A stretch of DNA of 58,698 nt from positions 1 through 58,698 of the forward strand of contig QKIQ01000102.1 of assembly GCA_003249555.1 (NCBI GenBank), written 5' to 3'. Shown here piece after piece: positions 9,563 through 16,358 of this stretch (the stretch's first letter is position 1; each line of letters begins with the position of its first letter). The notes under the pieces were generated by a model that saw nothing but the letters and a program-made list of their open reading frames with translations, searched no databases and was not told the DNA's origin. The translations under genes and the position numbers were made by a program. The stretch comes from Clostridia bacterium (GTDB lineage: Bacteria > Bacillota > Clostridia > Christensenellales > SZUA-584).

Positions 9563-9591
9563 TTGGCACGCTGATATACTTGTGGTATAAT
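9563..9591 (+). promoter_or_regulatory. Promoter of the tRNA-Thr/tRNA-Pro unit
   Basis: TTGGCA (9563-9568), a 17-base spacer and TATAAT (9586-9591), 35 bases before the first tRNA. Confidence 0.75.
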
Positions 9592-9626
9592 CACATACTG
9601 TCGGCAGTCATCGACAACGTTAAGTT

Positions 9627-9702
9627 GCCAATGTAGCTCAGCAGGCAGAGCGGCTCATTCGTAATGAGCAGGTCAGCGGTTCGATCCCGCTCATTGGCTC
9701 CA
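9627..9702 (+). tRNA. tRNA-Thr (CGT anticodon)
   Basis: A 76-base cloverleaf with encoded CCA. The acceptor stem GCCAATG pairs with CATTGGC, the loop TTCGTAA gives anticodon CGT (codon ACG), and the T arm contains GGTTCGATCC. It is 4 bases upstream of tRNA-Pro, under a shared promoter. Confidence 0.97.
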
Positions 9703-9706
9703 TTGT

Positions 9707-9783
<77 letters not shown>

Positions 9784-9790
9784 CTTGAAA

Positions 9791-9822
9791 AGTCCGTTAT
9801 AAAGGCATATACGGGCTTTTTT
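9791..9822 (+). terminator. Terminator after tRNA-Pro
   Basis: A 7-bp stem with one G-T pair (AGTCCGT 9791-9797 with ACGGGCT 9811-9817) followed by a T run. Confidence 0.75.
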
Positions 9823-9843
9823 ATTTTGCTTTTTTGGTGATTG

Positions 9844-9863
9844 ACCCTTTATTTTACCCTTTA
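9844..9863. repeat. Two 8-bp direct repeats, probable integrase arm sites
   Basis: ACCCTTTA occurs at 9844-9851 and 9856-9863, a period of 12 bases. The second copy overlaps the stop codon of the integrase remnant. Direct repeats in this place are typical arm-type binding sites of tyrosine recombinases; that role is inference. Confidence 0.5.
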
Positions 9864-10085
9864 CAGCTTTGCAATGCCCTCAATAAACCTCTCCATGCGG
9901 TTTGCGCTTTCTTCTTTCATGCGCTCTGTGACATGACCGTATGTATCAAGCGTGAAGGAAACGCTAAAGTGACCAAGTGTTTCTTGTACGGTTTTCTCAT
10001 TGTCTCCGGCCTGTAAAGCTGCCGTTGCATATGTGTGCCGTAAATCGTGTAAGCGGGTTTTTGGCATGTCCAGCTTTAAGAGAGT
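9861..10085 (-). pseudogene. Tyrosine recombinase (integrase) remnant, C-terminal part only
   Basis: This is the last quarter of a phage or conjugative-element integrase. The 68 residues from the first Met include HDLRHTYA with the second catalytic Arg, LGH, and the nucleophile Tyr in FTLDTYGHV. The frame closes at a TGA (10086-10088) six codons upstream of the Met, so the core-binding domain and the first catalytic Arg are missing. The gene points at tRNA-Pro, 77 bases away, the usual geometry for an element that inserted in the tRNA 3' end. No element genes and no second copy of the tRNA end are visible nearby, so the element has largely been lost. Confidence 0.88.
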
Positions 10086-10196
10086 TCATATAAACAATAA
10101 AAACGCAGCTACCTCAACATATCATATCATCGTTAAATGCCGCTACTGACCGTTAGAAAACCTTTATATAATCGTATTTTTGCCAACCAAAGTTCT

Positions 10197-10233
10197 TTAA
10201 ACCATTGCCGGAAACGGAAGTAATGCGGTTTAA
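10197..10233 (+). promoter_or_regulatory. Possible structured RNA in the leader of the diguanylate cyclase gene
   Basis: TTAAACC (10197-10203) and GGTTTAA (10227-10233) form a perfect 7-bp outer stem around CCG-GAAA-CGG, a 3-bp hairpin with a GNRA-type loop. A second CCGG/CGGGG pairing option follows at 10235-10250. It does not match the c-di-GMP riboswitch consensus that I know. The 10086-10350 region holds no other recognisable feature. Confidence 0.3.
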
Positions 10234-10350
10234 CACCGGCATTTCGGGGTATTTAAAATGGGAGATACATACATATAACGTTGTATATAACCCTAAAAAC
10301 GTGGCTTTAAGAAAGTCAAAAAATCGAAAAGAGAAGAACAAGGAGACCCT

Positions 10351-12021
10351 ATGCCCGGGCTGACAAGAAGGCTGGTGATCTTATTAGCGGTACTGCTGTC
10401 AACGTTATGCACGCTTGGCACACCTGCTTATTTCATCTACAATAATGCACGAAGTTTGATTGTTACAGAGATCGGTGAAAAAGCAATCAACATTTCGGTG
10501 ACCATAGCCGCGTTTATCGATAATGATATTGAACGGTTTATAGCTCTGCCTGCATATGTGCTGCCAGATGCTGGTGACTCGGATACAGGGAACGAGGATT
10601 TAAATTTGTATGAAGGGCCGTTTTATGGCGACGAAGATTATGGCGACGAAGACGATGGCGGCTACGGCGACTATGGCGAATTAAGCGACTATGGCGATTA
10701 TATAGACTTAAGCGATGATATAGACTTAAGCGATGATATAGACTTAAGCGACTATGGCGATTATGGAGACTTTTGCGATGATATAGACTTAAGCGACTAT
10801 GGCGATTATGGAGACTTTTGCGATGATATAGACTTAAGCGACTATGGCGATTATGGAGACTTTTGCGATGATATTGACTTAAACGACTTAAGCGATTATG
10901 GAGACTTAAGCGACTTTGACGACTATGGCGACATAAACGACTACGGCGAGGCGTATATCGACGAGGATATATACGATGAGCACGAGCTTGGTGCGGGGGT
11001 CGACGAAGAATATGAAAATGAAGCTTTGTCCGTTGATACACCGACTCGTATTGCGCCGTCGAAGCATGAGACGGGTCCCACAGCAACTGATGGCACATTA
11101 ACCGAGGAATACTTGAACACGCTGACTGATCTGCTTGCAAGGATCAGTGAAGAAACGGGCGCCGAGGTGTATATTGAAAAGCGGGTGTCTGAGACAACCA
11201 AGGCCTTTGTGCTTGAACATGGGAGTCGTTTTAGAGGCACGGGCTCTAGCCGCATGACCCAAGAGGAGATTAGCATATTCAATGAAGGGCAGCGCAGCGC
11301 GTCTGATTTGCTGCACGATAGTACCATCGGAGAATACTTGAAGGGCTATGCACCCATCACCGATCCTGCGACAGGAAACACGGTGGGATTGGTTGTAACC
11401 GAGTTCGCGCTGTCTCACGCTTATGCGTTGATGTCGGGCATCACGAGCATCATTCTCATTAGCTTTGTGGTCATGTTTTTGCTGACTTCGGCTGTGGTGT
11501 ACAGGCTTATCTCAAGCCGCATGAAATACCTGATAAAAGACGTGCTGACCAATCTTTGCAACAGACGTTATTTTGAAAAGGTATTGAAACGGAAGGTGAA
11601 ATGCGTAAAGATTTCCGGCAAGTCGCTGTCGCTGATGATGATCGATGTTGATCACTTTAAGCAGATCAACGATACGATGGGGCACGGGGTCGGCGACGAA
11701 GTGCTTAAAGTGGTTTCGAATGTTCTGCTAAGCTCAATACGCCGGTTTGATGTATGCTGTCGGTATGGCGGAGACGAGTTTGTCGTTGTGCTTCCAGGTA
11801 CGGAGGCGGTGCAGGCGGCGGCTGTGGCCGAGCGCATGCGCGGGGCTGTATCCTCGCTGCAGTTTTCACCAAACGGTCATCCGCTCGGCGTGACGCTCAG
11901 TATCGGTATTGCGGTGTATTGCGCCCATATGACAGCAGATGAGCTCAAAGCGCAGGCCGATTATGCGATGTATGTCTCGAAGAACTCGGGCAAAAATCGA
12001 ATCACCGTAACGCACACATAA
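10351..12021 (+). CDS. Membrane diguanylate cyclase with Asp-triplet repeat in the sensor region
   Basis: GGDEF-family protein of 556 residues, expected to make cyclic di-GMP from two GTP. Order: membrane helix (about 7-31), extracellular region (32-360), second helix (362-386), cytoplasmic GGDEF domain (390-555). The active-site motif is intact (RYGGDEF, GGDEF at 473-477) and so is the inhibitory site, RRFD at 464-467, five residues before it, so activity and product inhibition are both expected. Residues 107-200 form a strict three-residue repeat with an acidic residue at every third place, mostly YGD, LSD, DID and FCD. The part from about 245 to 360 looks like a conventional small sensor domain. 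AAGGAG lies 7 bases before the ATG. No cyclic di-GMP effector is adjacent. Confidence 0.93.
   Translation: MPGLTRRLVILLAVLLSTLCTLGTPAYFIYNNARSLIVTEIGEKAINISVTIAAFIDNDIERFIALPAYVLPDAGDSDTGNEDLNLYEGPFYGDEDYGDEDDGGYGDYGELSDYGDYIDLSDDIDLSDDIDLSDYGDYGDFCDDIDLSDYGDYGDFCDDIDLSDYGDYGDFCDDIDLNDLSDYGDLSDFDDYGDINDYGEAYIDEDIYDEHELGAGVDEEYENEALSVDTPTRIAPSKHETGPTATDGTLTEEYLNTLTDLLARISEETGAEVYIEKRVSETTKAFVLEHGSRFRGTGSSRMTQEEISIFNEGQRSASDLLHDSTIGEYLKGYAPITDPATGNTVGLVVTEFALSHAYALMSGITSIILISFVVMFLLTSAVVYRLISSRMKYLIKDVLTNLCNRRYFEKVLKRKVKCVKISGKSLSLMMIDVDHFKQINDTMGHGVGDEVLKVVSNVLLSSIRRFDVCCRYGGDEFVVVLPGTEAVQAAAVAERMRGAVSSLQFSPNGHPLGVTLSIGIAVYCAHMTADELKAQADYAMYVSKNSGKNRITVTHT
10705..10875 (+). repeat. In-frame tandem repeats, 2 x 18 bp and 3 x 45 bp
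   Basis: An 18-base unit occurs at 10705-10722 and 10723-10740. It is followed by three 45-base units at 10741-10785, 10786-10830 and 10831-10875; the first two are identical and the third differs at its last base. Each 45-base unit encodes LSDYGDYGDFCDDID in rotation. Both unit lengths are multiples of nine, so copy-number change keeps both the frame and the Asp spacing. Confidence 0.95.
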
Positions 12022-12123
12022 TCCGTTTGGATTAAACCAGTAAATGATTATACCATGCCAGTGAAGAATCAAAGATCTGAACAAGTATTGCATAAAGGGG
12101 GCATTGAATATGCGTGACCCAAA

Positions 12124-13554
12124 TTACTCTTGTTCAATTAAATTGCTGAACTTATCAAGATAAAACCTGTGGTTGGTCTGGTTTGTATAGTATGTACGAG
12201 CATCGTAAATATCACTTGTAAATGCTTTCAGGCTTGTTTTAGGTTTAATGCCCAATAGTGAGGCAAGGGCAACACCTTTGCACGATGTACAGCCGTGGGA
12301 TAGAACTTTAACCGGCTTGTTGGTGATGTCTGCAAAAATCTGCGGCCAAATTTTGCTGCCAGACCCGCCGCCCACAAGATGGATGCTTGGAATGTCTGCA
12401 TGCTTGGCAATTTTCTTAATCTGAATATAATATGAAAACGCAAGCCCTTCATAAATTGATTTGATGATTTGCGGCTTTGTATGCCAATTATGTATTCCAA
12501 TAAACCCAGAGGACGATGAACTGCTGTCGACAGACGGATATAAGTGGGGCGAAAAAATAATGTCAGTCGGCGGTTCATATTCCACCGCCTCATCAATAAT
12601 TTCATAAACAGAACGGTTTTGACGTATGGCTGTTTGTTTTTCTTTTTCACAAAATAATTCAATATACCAGTCAAGACAATTACCCGAGTTCACATCGCCA
12701 AAATATATTGCACTCATATCGGGTAAAATGTGTGCAAACAGGTTGCCGTGATTGTTGTTTAGAACCAAATAGTTTATGCTCCACGTTCCGATGATAGATG
12801 TTAAGTGACCGTGGTAAACACCGCCTGCGCCTAACGAACAGGCAGCCACGTCGTGAGCGCCGCAGATGACGGGAGTTCCCTTTTTGAGCCCCATTTCCAA
12901 GCACAGTTCATCAGAAACAGATCCCAGAACATCCATGGGGTCTAAGATTTGGGGAACCATTTTGTAACACTCGATTAAGTCAAATGTTTTAAAAAGGGCT
13001 TCGTCAATCGTCTTCTTGTTGCTGCGCGTGATGCCGGAACTGGCGGTGTTAGTAGTATCGGTTGCCAGTACGCCAGTAAGCTTATAGTTGATCCAATCCT
13101 TGCTGTATAAAAGCCAACGAGCCTTTTTGTAGGTGGCGAGGTCATATTTCTTAAGCCATTTTATATAGGCTAAAGGGGTGTGCCAGTATACTTTATCCAG
13201 TAATGCTTCTGCAGGGTTGCTCGTTCGCTCTACCATAAACTGTGCGCGTGAATCCAAAGACGATATTCCGTTATGAACAGGTTGGCAATATTCGTCAAGC
13301 AGATACAGGCCGTTGCCGTGGCCGCATACGCCAATGGAAATAATGTCTTGCGGATATTCAAAATCTCTGACGAGTTTGCATATTAATGATTTTGTAAGCT
13401 CCCAAATATTTTCCATGTCCAGCTCAAAATAGCCATGGAAATGCTGATAGATTTTGCCATTAAAAACCGATGCGTGTACAATTTCGTGCCCGAGCGAATC
13501 GTAGATGCCCGCTTTAATATTGGTTGTCCCGATATCAATTCCAAGAACAAACAT
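12124..13554 (-). CDS. FGGY-family carbohydrate kinase, L-xylulose kinase-like
   Basis: ATP-dependent sugar kinase of 476 residues. The N-terminus GIDIGTTNIKAGIYD is the phosphate-binding loop of the FGGY fold. VCGHGNGLYLLDEYCQPVHNGI resembles the substrate region of LyxK-type L-xylulose/3-keto-gulonate and erythritol kinases more than XylB, which has GQMHGLV. The C-terminal part contains LVGGGSGSKIWPQIFAD, the second FGGY signature. GAGGTG lies 7 bases before the ATG. The gene is downstream of the SorC-type regulator on the same strand, and divergent from the transport and pentose genes. The cluster thus encodes two different FGGY kinases. The exact substrate cannot be told from the sequence alone. 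Confidence 0.88.
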   Translation of the reverse strand: MFVLGIDIGTTNIKAGIYDSLGHEIVHASVFNGKIYQHFHGYFELDMENIWELTKSLICKLVRDFEYPQDIISIGVCGHGNGLYLLDEYCQPVHNGISSLDSRAQFMVERTSNPAEALLDKVYWHTPLAYIKWLKKYDLATYKKARWLLYSKDWINYKLTGVLATDTTNTASSGITRSNKKTIDEALFKTFDLIECYKMVPQILDPMDVLGSVSDELCLEMGLKKGTPVICGAHDVAACSLGAGGVYHGHLTSIIGTWSINYLVLNNNHGNLFAHILPDMSAIYFGDVNSGNCLDWYIELFCEKEKQTAIRQNRSVYEIIDEAVEYEPPTDIIFSPHLYPSVDSSSSSSGFIGIHNWHTKPQIIKSIYEGLAFSYYIQIKKIAKHADIPSIHLVGGGSGSKIWPQIFADITNKPVKVLSHGCTSCKGVALASLLGIKPKTSLKAFTSDIYDARTYYTNQTNHRFYLDKFSNLIEQE

Positions 13555-13660
13555 AATTCACACCTCACTCTGAATCAATCGTTACGTTAACAATGAACTA
13601 TGCGCACGTATGGATGGGCGCAGCAGCGTGCGATGATAGCAATTGCTGCATGATAGATTA

Positions 13661-14590
13661 TTATATTAATCCGTTAGCTATATTCTCAGTCGTAATCAAA
13701 ATGTTGAAATACTTTTTGTTCATCGCCGCCTTTAAAACTTCAAGTTTATTTTTAGATGTAATCGGACAAATAACGTTTGTAGCCTGCTTGATATCATCGA
13801 GCGGCACGCTGATGTGAAGGTCCGACTTATCCCATTTGATCGGATTGCCGTCCGCATCGATAAAGAAACCGGCAATGTCTCCGACGGCCCCTAATTGGGT
13901 AAGCACGTCATAATCATGTTCGGCCAGCAAATTAAGCCTTCTGGTCGTGCTTGAACGGTCAAGATTGCTCACGCCTATAAGGTTTACAGACGATGTTTTA
14001 GCCAGTTCAAAGACTTTTCTGTTTGAGGCATCATTCACAATATTATCTCTGACTTCTTTGCTGCCCACATAGAATGGAGAGTTTAAAGACCAAGCTTTTG
14101 AGCTGAGCTTAACAGCGGCTTCCATGATGGTCTCAGACGGATTCAGCGTGGATTTTGAATCGAAGACAAAGCCGCCTGATAATTGTATGATCTGCACATT
14201 CAATGTTTTTTGATAGGGCATTTTTCTGATTATTTCTGATATCGTGTATCCCCAAGACAGGCCGATGACGCTGTCGTTTGAAATCATATTAGCTAAATAT
14301 GCGGCTGTATAATCGGACACTTGTTCTGTTGGCTCATTGAACTTATCCACAAGAACGCAGCAGTCTTTCAGGTTATATTTCGTCATGATCTTTGTTGCAA
14401 GATTATGATTAAGCTCGTAAGGCATAACAATATGTATTTTGACAATGCCCCTATCCTCGGCATATTTAATGACCCGTGAAATATGCATGGGTGATACGTT
14501 GTATATCTTTGCAATGTCCTTCTGCTTCACTTTATTAATATAATAAAGCTTAGCGATTTGAGAAACTATAAAATCAGAATACAAGTTCAA
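13661..14590 (-). CDS. SorC-family sugar-responsive transcriptional regulator
   Basis: A 309-residue regulator with an N-terminal helix-turn-helix (about 23-44, KQKDIAKIYNVSPMHISRVI) and a C-terminal SorC sugar-binding domain; IGLSWGYTISEI and VGDIAGFFIDADG are typical of it. Such proteins bind a sugar phosphate and release or remodel operator binding. The proposed start is a TTG at 14590 with GGAGG (14601-14605) ten bases upstream; a second TTG at 14584 is possible, and the ATG at 14629 overlaps the ribosome binding site. It is divergent from the cupin gene, with back-to-back promoters, and upstream of the FGGY kinase. Probable targets are the two promoters that share a 24-bp site (14705 and 15287). 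Confidence 0.9.
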   Translation of the reverse strand: MNLYSDFIVSQIAKLYYINKVKQKDIAKIYNVSPMHISRVIKYAEDRGIVKIHIVMPYELNHNLATKIMTKYNLKDCCVLVDKFNEPTEQVSDYTAAYLANMISNDSVIGLSWGYTISEIIRKMPYQKTLNVQIIQLSGGFVFDSKSTLNPSETIMEAAVKLSSKAWSLNSPFYVGSKEVRDNIVNDASNRKVFELAKTSSVNLIGVSNLDRSSTTRRLNLLAEHDYDVLTQLGAVGDIAGFFIDADGNPIKWDKSDLHISVPLDDIKQATNVICPITSKNKLEVLKAAMNKKYFNILITTENIANGLI

Positions 14591-14634
14591 AAGGTAACAC
14601 CCTCCTTGCGGCACATCCCGACATGACAATTACT

Positions 14635-14663
14635 ATTATAATCGATTATCTTGATTATTGCCA
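14635..14663 (-). promoter_or_regulatory. Promoter of the SorC regulator gene
   Basis: On the minus strand TGGCAA (14663-14658), a 17-base spacer and TATAAT (14640-14635). Its -35 is 8 bases from the -35 of the divergent cupin promoter. Confidence 0.5.
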
Positions 14664-14670
14664 TTCTATA

Positions 14671-14699
14671 TTGACAAAACATACGAGATAAACTAATAT
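14671..14699 (+). promoter_or_regulatory. Promoter of the cupin gene
   Basis: TTGACA (14671-14676), 17-base spacer, TAATAT (14694-14699). A candidate operator starts 6 bases downstream. Confidence 0.75.
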
Positions 14700-14704
14700 T
14701 AAAT

Positions 14705-14728
14705 ATATCACAAACGATATAAATAACA
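14705..14728 (+). promoter_or_regulatory. Candidate operator, copy 1
   Basis: A 24-bp site directly after the -10 of the cupin promoter, matching 22 of 24 bases at 15287-15310. It contains the inverted pair ATATC...GATAT (14705-14709, 14716-14720). Binding by the adjacent SorC regulator is inferred. Confidence 0.6.
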
Positions 14729-14776
14729 AGATATAAATCCGAGATATGAAATAAATAGGTAAAGGAGAGCGAAAAA

Positions 14777-15124
14777 ATGGTTGTTAAATCTATTCAAAAA
14801 AAGCAAGAAGAAATGATTGACCTGTGCGGAGGTAAAGGCGCAATACTAATGCATCATATTCTCGATAAGGAAGGACTTAACAATAAAGGATGGCTATATG
14901 CTCTGACAACTGTAAAACCAGGCGATACAATTGGCTATCATCAACATGACGGTGAATGTGAAGCCTATTATATTTTAAGCGGAACAGCAAAATATAAGGA
15001 TAATGACGGAGAATACACGCTTGAACCAGGAGATGTTACATATACGCCTTCTGGAACCAGTCATGGGATTGAGAATATTGGCAATGAAGATTTGCAGTTT
15101 ATTGCATTAATATTATACGTATAA
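14777..15124 (+). CDS. Small single-domain cupin
   Basis: A 115-residue cupin_2 protein. It carries the first metal-binding motif as GYHQHDGECEAYYILSG (about 54-70) and the second as PGDVTYTPSGTSHGIEN (about 83-99), so the usual three His and one Glu ligands are present. Such proteins are isomerases, small-molecule sensors or binding proteins; none can be chosen here. It is the first gene rightward of the regulator, has its own strong promoter and operator, AAAGGAG upstream of the ATG, and a perfect terminator after it. It is therefore co-regulated with, but not co-transcribed with, the transketolase operon. Confidence 0.88.
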   Translation: MVVKSIQKKQEEMIDLCGGKGAILMHHILDKEGLNNKGWLYALTTVKPGDTIGYHQHDGECEAYYILSGTAKYKDNDGEYTLEPGDVTYTPSGTSHGIENIGNEDLQFIALILYV

Positions 15125-15164
15125 ATCAGTTATAAAGCCTAATGGCTTTACTCTTCCTCAAGAT

Positions 15165-15194
15165 GCGAGCTGCATGACAGCTCGCTTTTTTTTT
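15165..15194 (+). terminator. Terminator after the cupin gene
   Basis: A perfect 8-bp stem (GCGAGCTG 15165-15172 with CAGCTCGC 15178-15185), a 5-base loop and a run of nine T. Confidence 0.95.
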
Positions 15195-15253
15195 AATCTT
15201 GTGACTCAAATATATATAACATAAATTAACATATAAAAAATTTAAAAAACACC

Positions 15254-15282
15254 TTGACATAATACATTGCAGTCCATATAAT
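15254..15282 (+). promoter_or_regulatory. Consensus promoter of the transketolase operon
   Basis: TTGACA (15254-15259), 17-base spacer, TATAAT (15277-15282): a perfect sigma-A promoter, which fits tight control by a repressor. It lies 234 bases before the first gene. Confidence 0.85.
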
Positions 15283-15286
15283 AAAA

Positions 15287-15310
15287 ATATCAAAAACGTT
15301 ATAAATAACA
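15287..15310 (+). promoter_or_regulatory. Candidate operator, copy 2
   Basis: The 24-bp site found at 14705 recurs here at the same position relative to the -10. It includes the perfect palindrome GTTATAAATAAC (15298-15309). A partial third copy, ATATAAATAAC (15489-15499), sits just before the transketolase ribosome binding site. Confidence 0.6.
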
Positions 15311-15516
15311 TATCTAAGAAAGCACAGTCATAGTCTATAATGAAACAAAGCCATCGTGGCTTTCAATAAGAAACACGGATGTCGAACATGATATTGATAT
15401 ATGTTATTGGAGCGGCTCGGCAAGCGCTGGCAAACACAAGGCTTATGCAACGTCGAACAGAGCGAATGCAAGCAGACTTCAAGTAACAATATAAATAACT
15501 ACGAGGAAGTGAAATT
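15311..15516 (+). other. Long leader of the transketolase operon with hairpin and possible small ORF
   Basis: The stretch between the cupin stop (15124) and the transketolase start holds the terminator, promoter and operator listed separately, then about 200 transcribed bases. These contain a 7-bp hairpin (AAAGCCA 15347-15353 with TGGCTTT 15357-15363) without a T tail, and a 35-codon frame (15379-15486) beginning MSNMILIYVIGAARQ. The small frame has no convincing ribosome binding site. A leader peptide, an RNA switch or a decayed gene are all possible. Confidence 0.35.
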
Positions 15517-16347
15517 ATGAAGAGAAATGAGTTAACAAAGTTCGCCGCGCAGATCCGATTGGAAACGCTCAAGCAATTCGCAAATCTGGGATTTGGTCAT
15601 GTCGGCGGCACGATGAGCGTTGTCGAACTGATTGCGGTTCTCTATGGAAAGGTGATGAACATTGATCCCAAGGATCCTAAGAAAGAGGATAGAGATTGGC
15701 TGATTTGTTCTAAAGGGCATGCAGGACCTACTATTTACTCGGCACTCGCATTAAAAGGATATTTTGATAAAAAGCAATTGCTGACGCTTAATCAGGGCGG
15801 AACAAGCCTTCCGAGTCATTGTGACCGCAACTTAACGACGGGCATAGACATGACAACAGGATCGCTCGGTCAGGGAATGAGTGTGGCAGTTGGCGTAGCG
15901 ATGGGGCATAGATACGCAGGCAAAGATAACTACGTATATTTGATTGTTGGTGACGGTGAGCTTGATGAAGGTCAGAACTGGGAAGCCATCATGTTTGCTA
16001 AGCAATTCAACATTGATAACATGATCGTCTTTGTTGATTACAATAAAAAACAGCTTGACGGCACGATCAATGAGATTATGGAGCTCGGAGATATCGCTGC
16101 AAAGTTTAAAGAATTCGGATGGCACACACAGGATATAAGCGGTCACGATGTTGAGGCTATTGAACAGGCAATAGAGATCGCAAAAAATACAAAAGGCAGA
16201 CCGTCGGTTATCGTGCTGAACACAAAGAAAGGCAAAGGTTGTTGCTTTGCTGAAGAAATGAAGCTGAACCATCATATCGGTGTTTGCAAAGAAGACGGCG
16301 AAAACGCAGTAGCACAAGCGCAAGAGATGCTTAATGAGTGCGAATAA
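15517..16347 (+). CDS. Transketolase, N-terminal (TPP-binding) subunit
   Basis: First half of a split transketolase, which moves two-carbon units between ketose and aldose phosphates. In 276 residues it carries GHVGGTMSVVEL (27-38), the glycolysis-type CSKGHAGPTIYSALAL (64-79) and the thiamine diphosphate motif GDGELDEGQNWEA (145-157) with the Asn-containing YNKKQL at 175-180. GAGGAAG lies 7 bases before the ATG. The C-terminal half follows 11 bases later. Split transketolases are common in Clostridia, often as extra copies in sugar operons, so this is likely a dedicated copy for the pentose made by this pathway. Confidence 0.95.
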   Translation: MKRNELTKFAAQIRLETLKQFANLGFGHVGGTMSVVELIAVLYGKVMNIDPKDPKKEDRDWLICSKGHAGPTIYSALALKGYFDKKQLLTLNQGGTSLPSHCDRNLTTGIDMTTGSLGQGMSVAVGVAMGHRYAGKDNYVYLIVGDGELDEGQNWEAIMFAKQFNIDNMIVFVDYNKKQLDGTINEIMELGDIAAKFKEFGWHTQDISGHDVEAIEQAIEIAKNTKGRPSVIVLNTKKGKGCCFAEEMKLNHHIGVCKEDGENAVAQAQEMLNECE

Positions 16348-16358
16348 GGAGGAAGAAA

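Noticed and set aside
10705-10875. Possible CRISPR-like array
   Set aside because: The repeats are contiguous, without spacers, and are in frame with the GGDEF protein.
10538-11140. A 200-codon Arg/His/Leu-rich frame on the minus strand across the cyclase repeat
   Set aside because: It is the antisense shadow of the Asp-triplet repeat; the regular codons of the plus strand leave the other strand open. It has no ribosome binding site.
12110-12163. Small frame MRDPNYSCSIKLLNLSR with a GGGGG upstream
   Set aside because: Seventeen codons, most of them antisense to the end of the FGGY kinase. It could be the cut start of a lost gene, but this cannot be supported.
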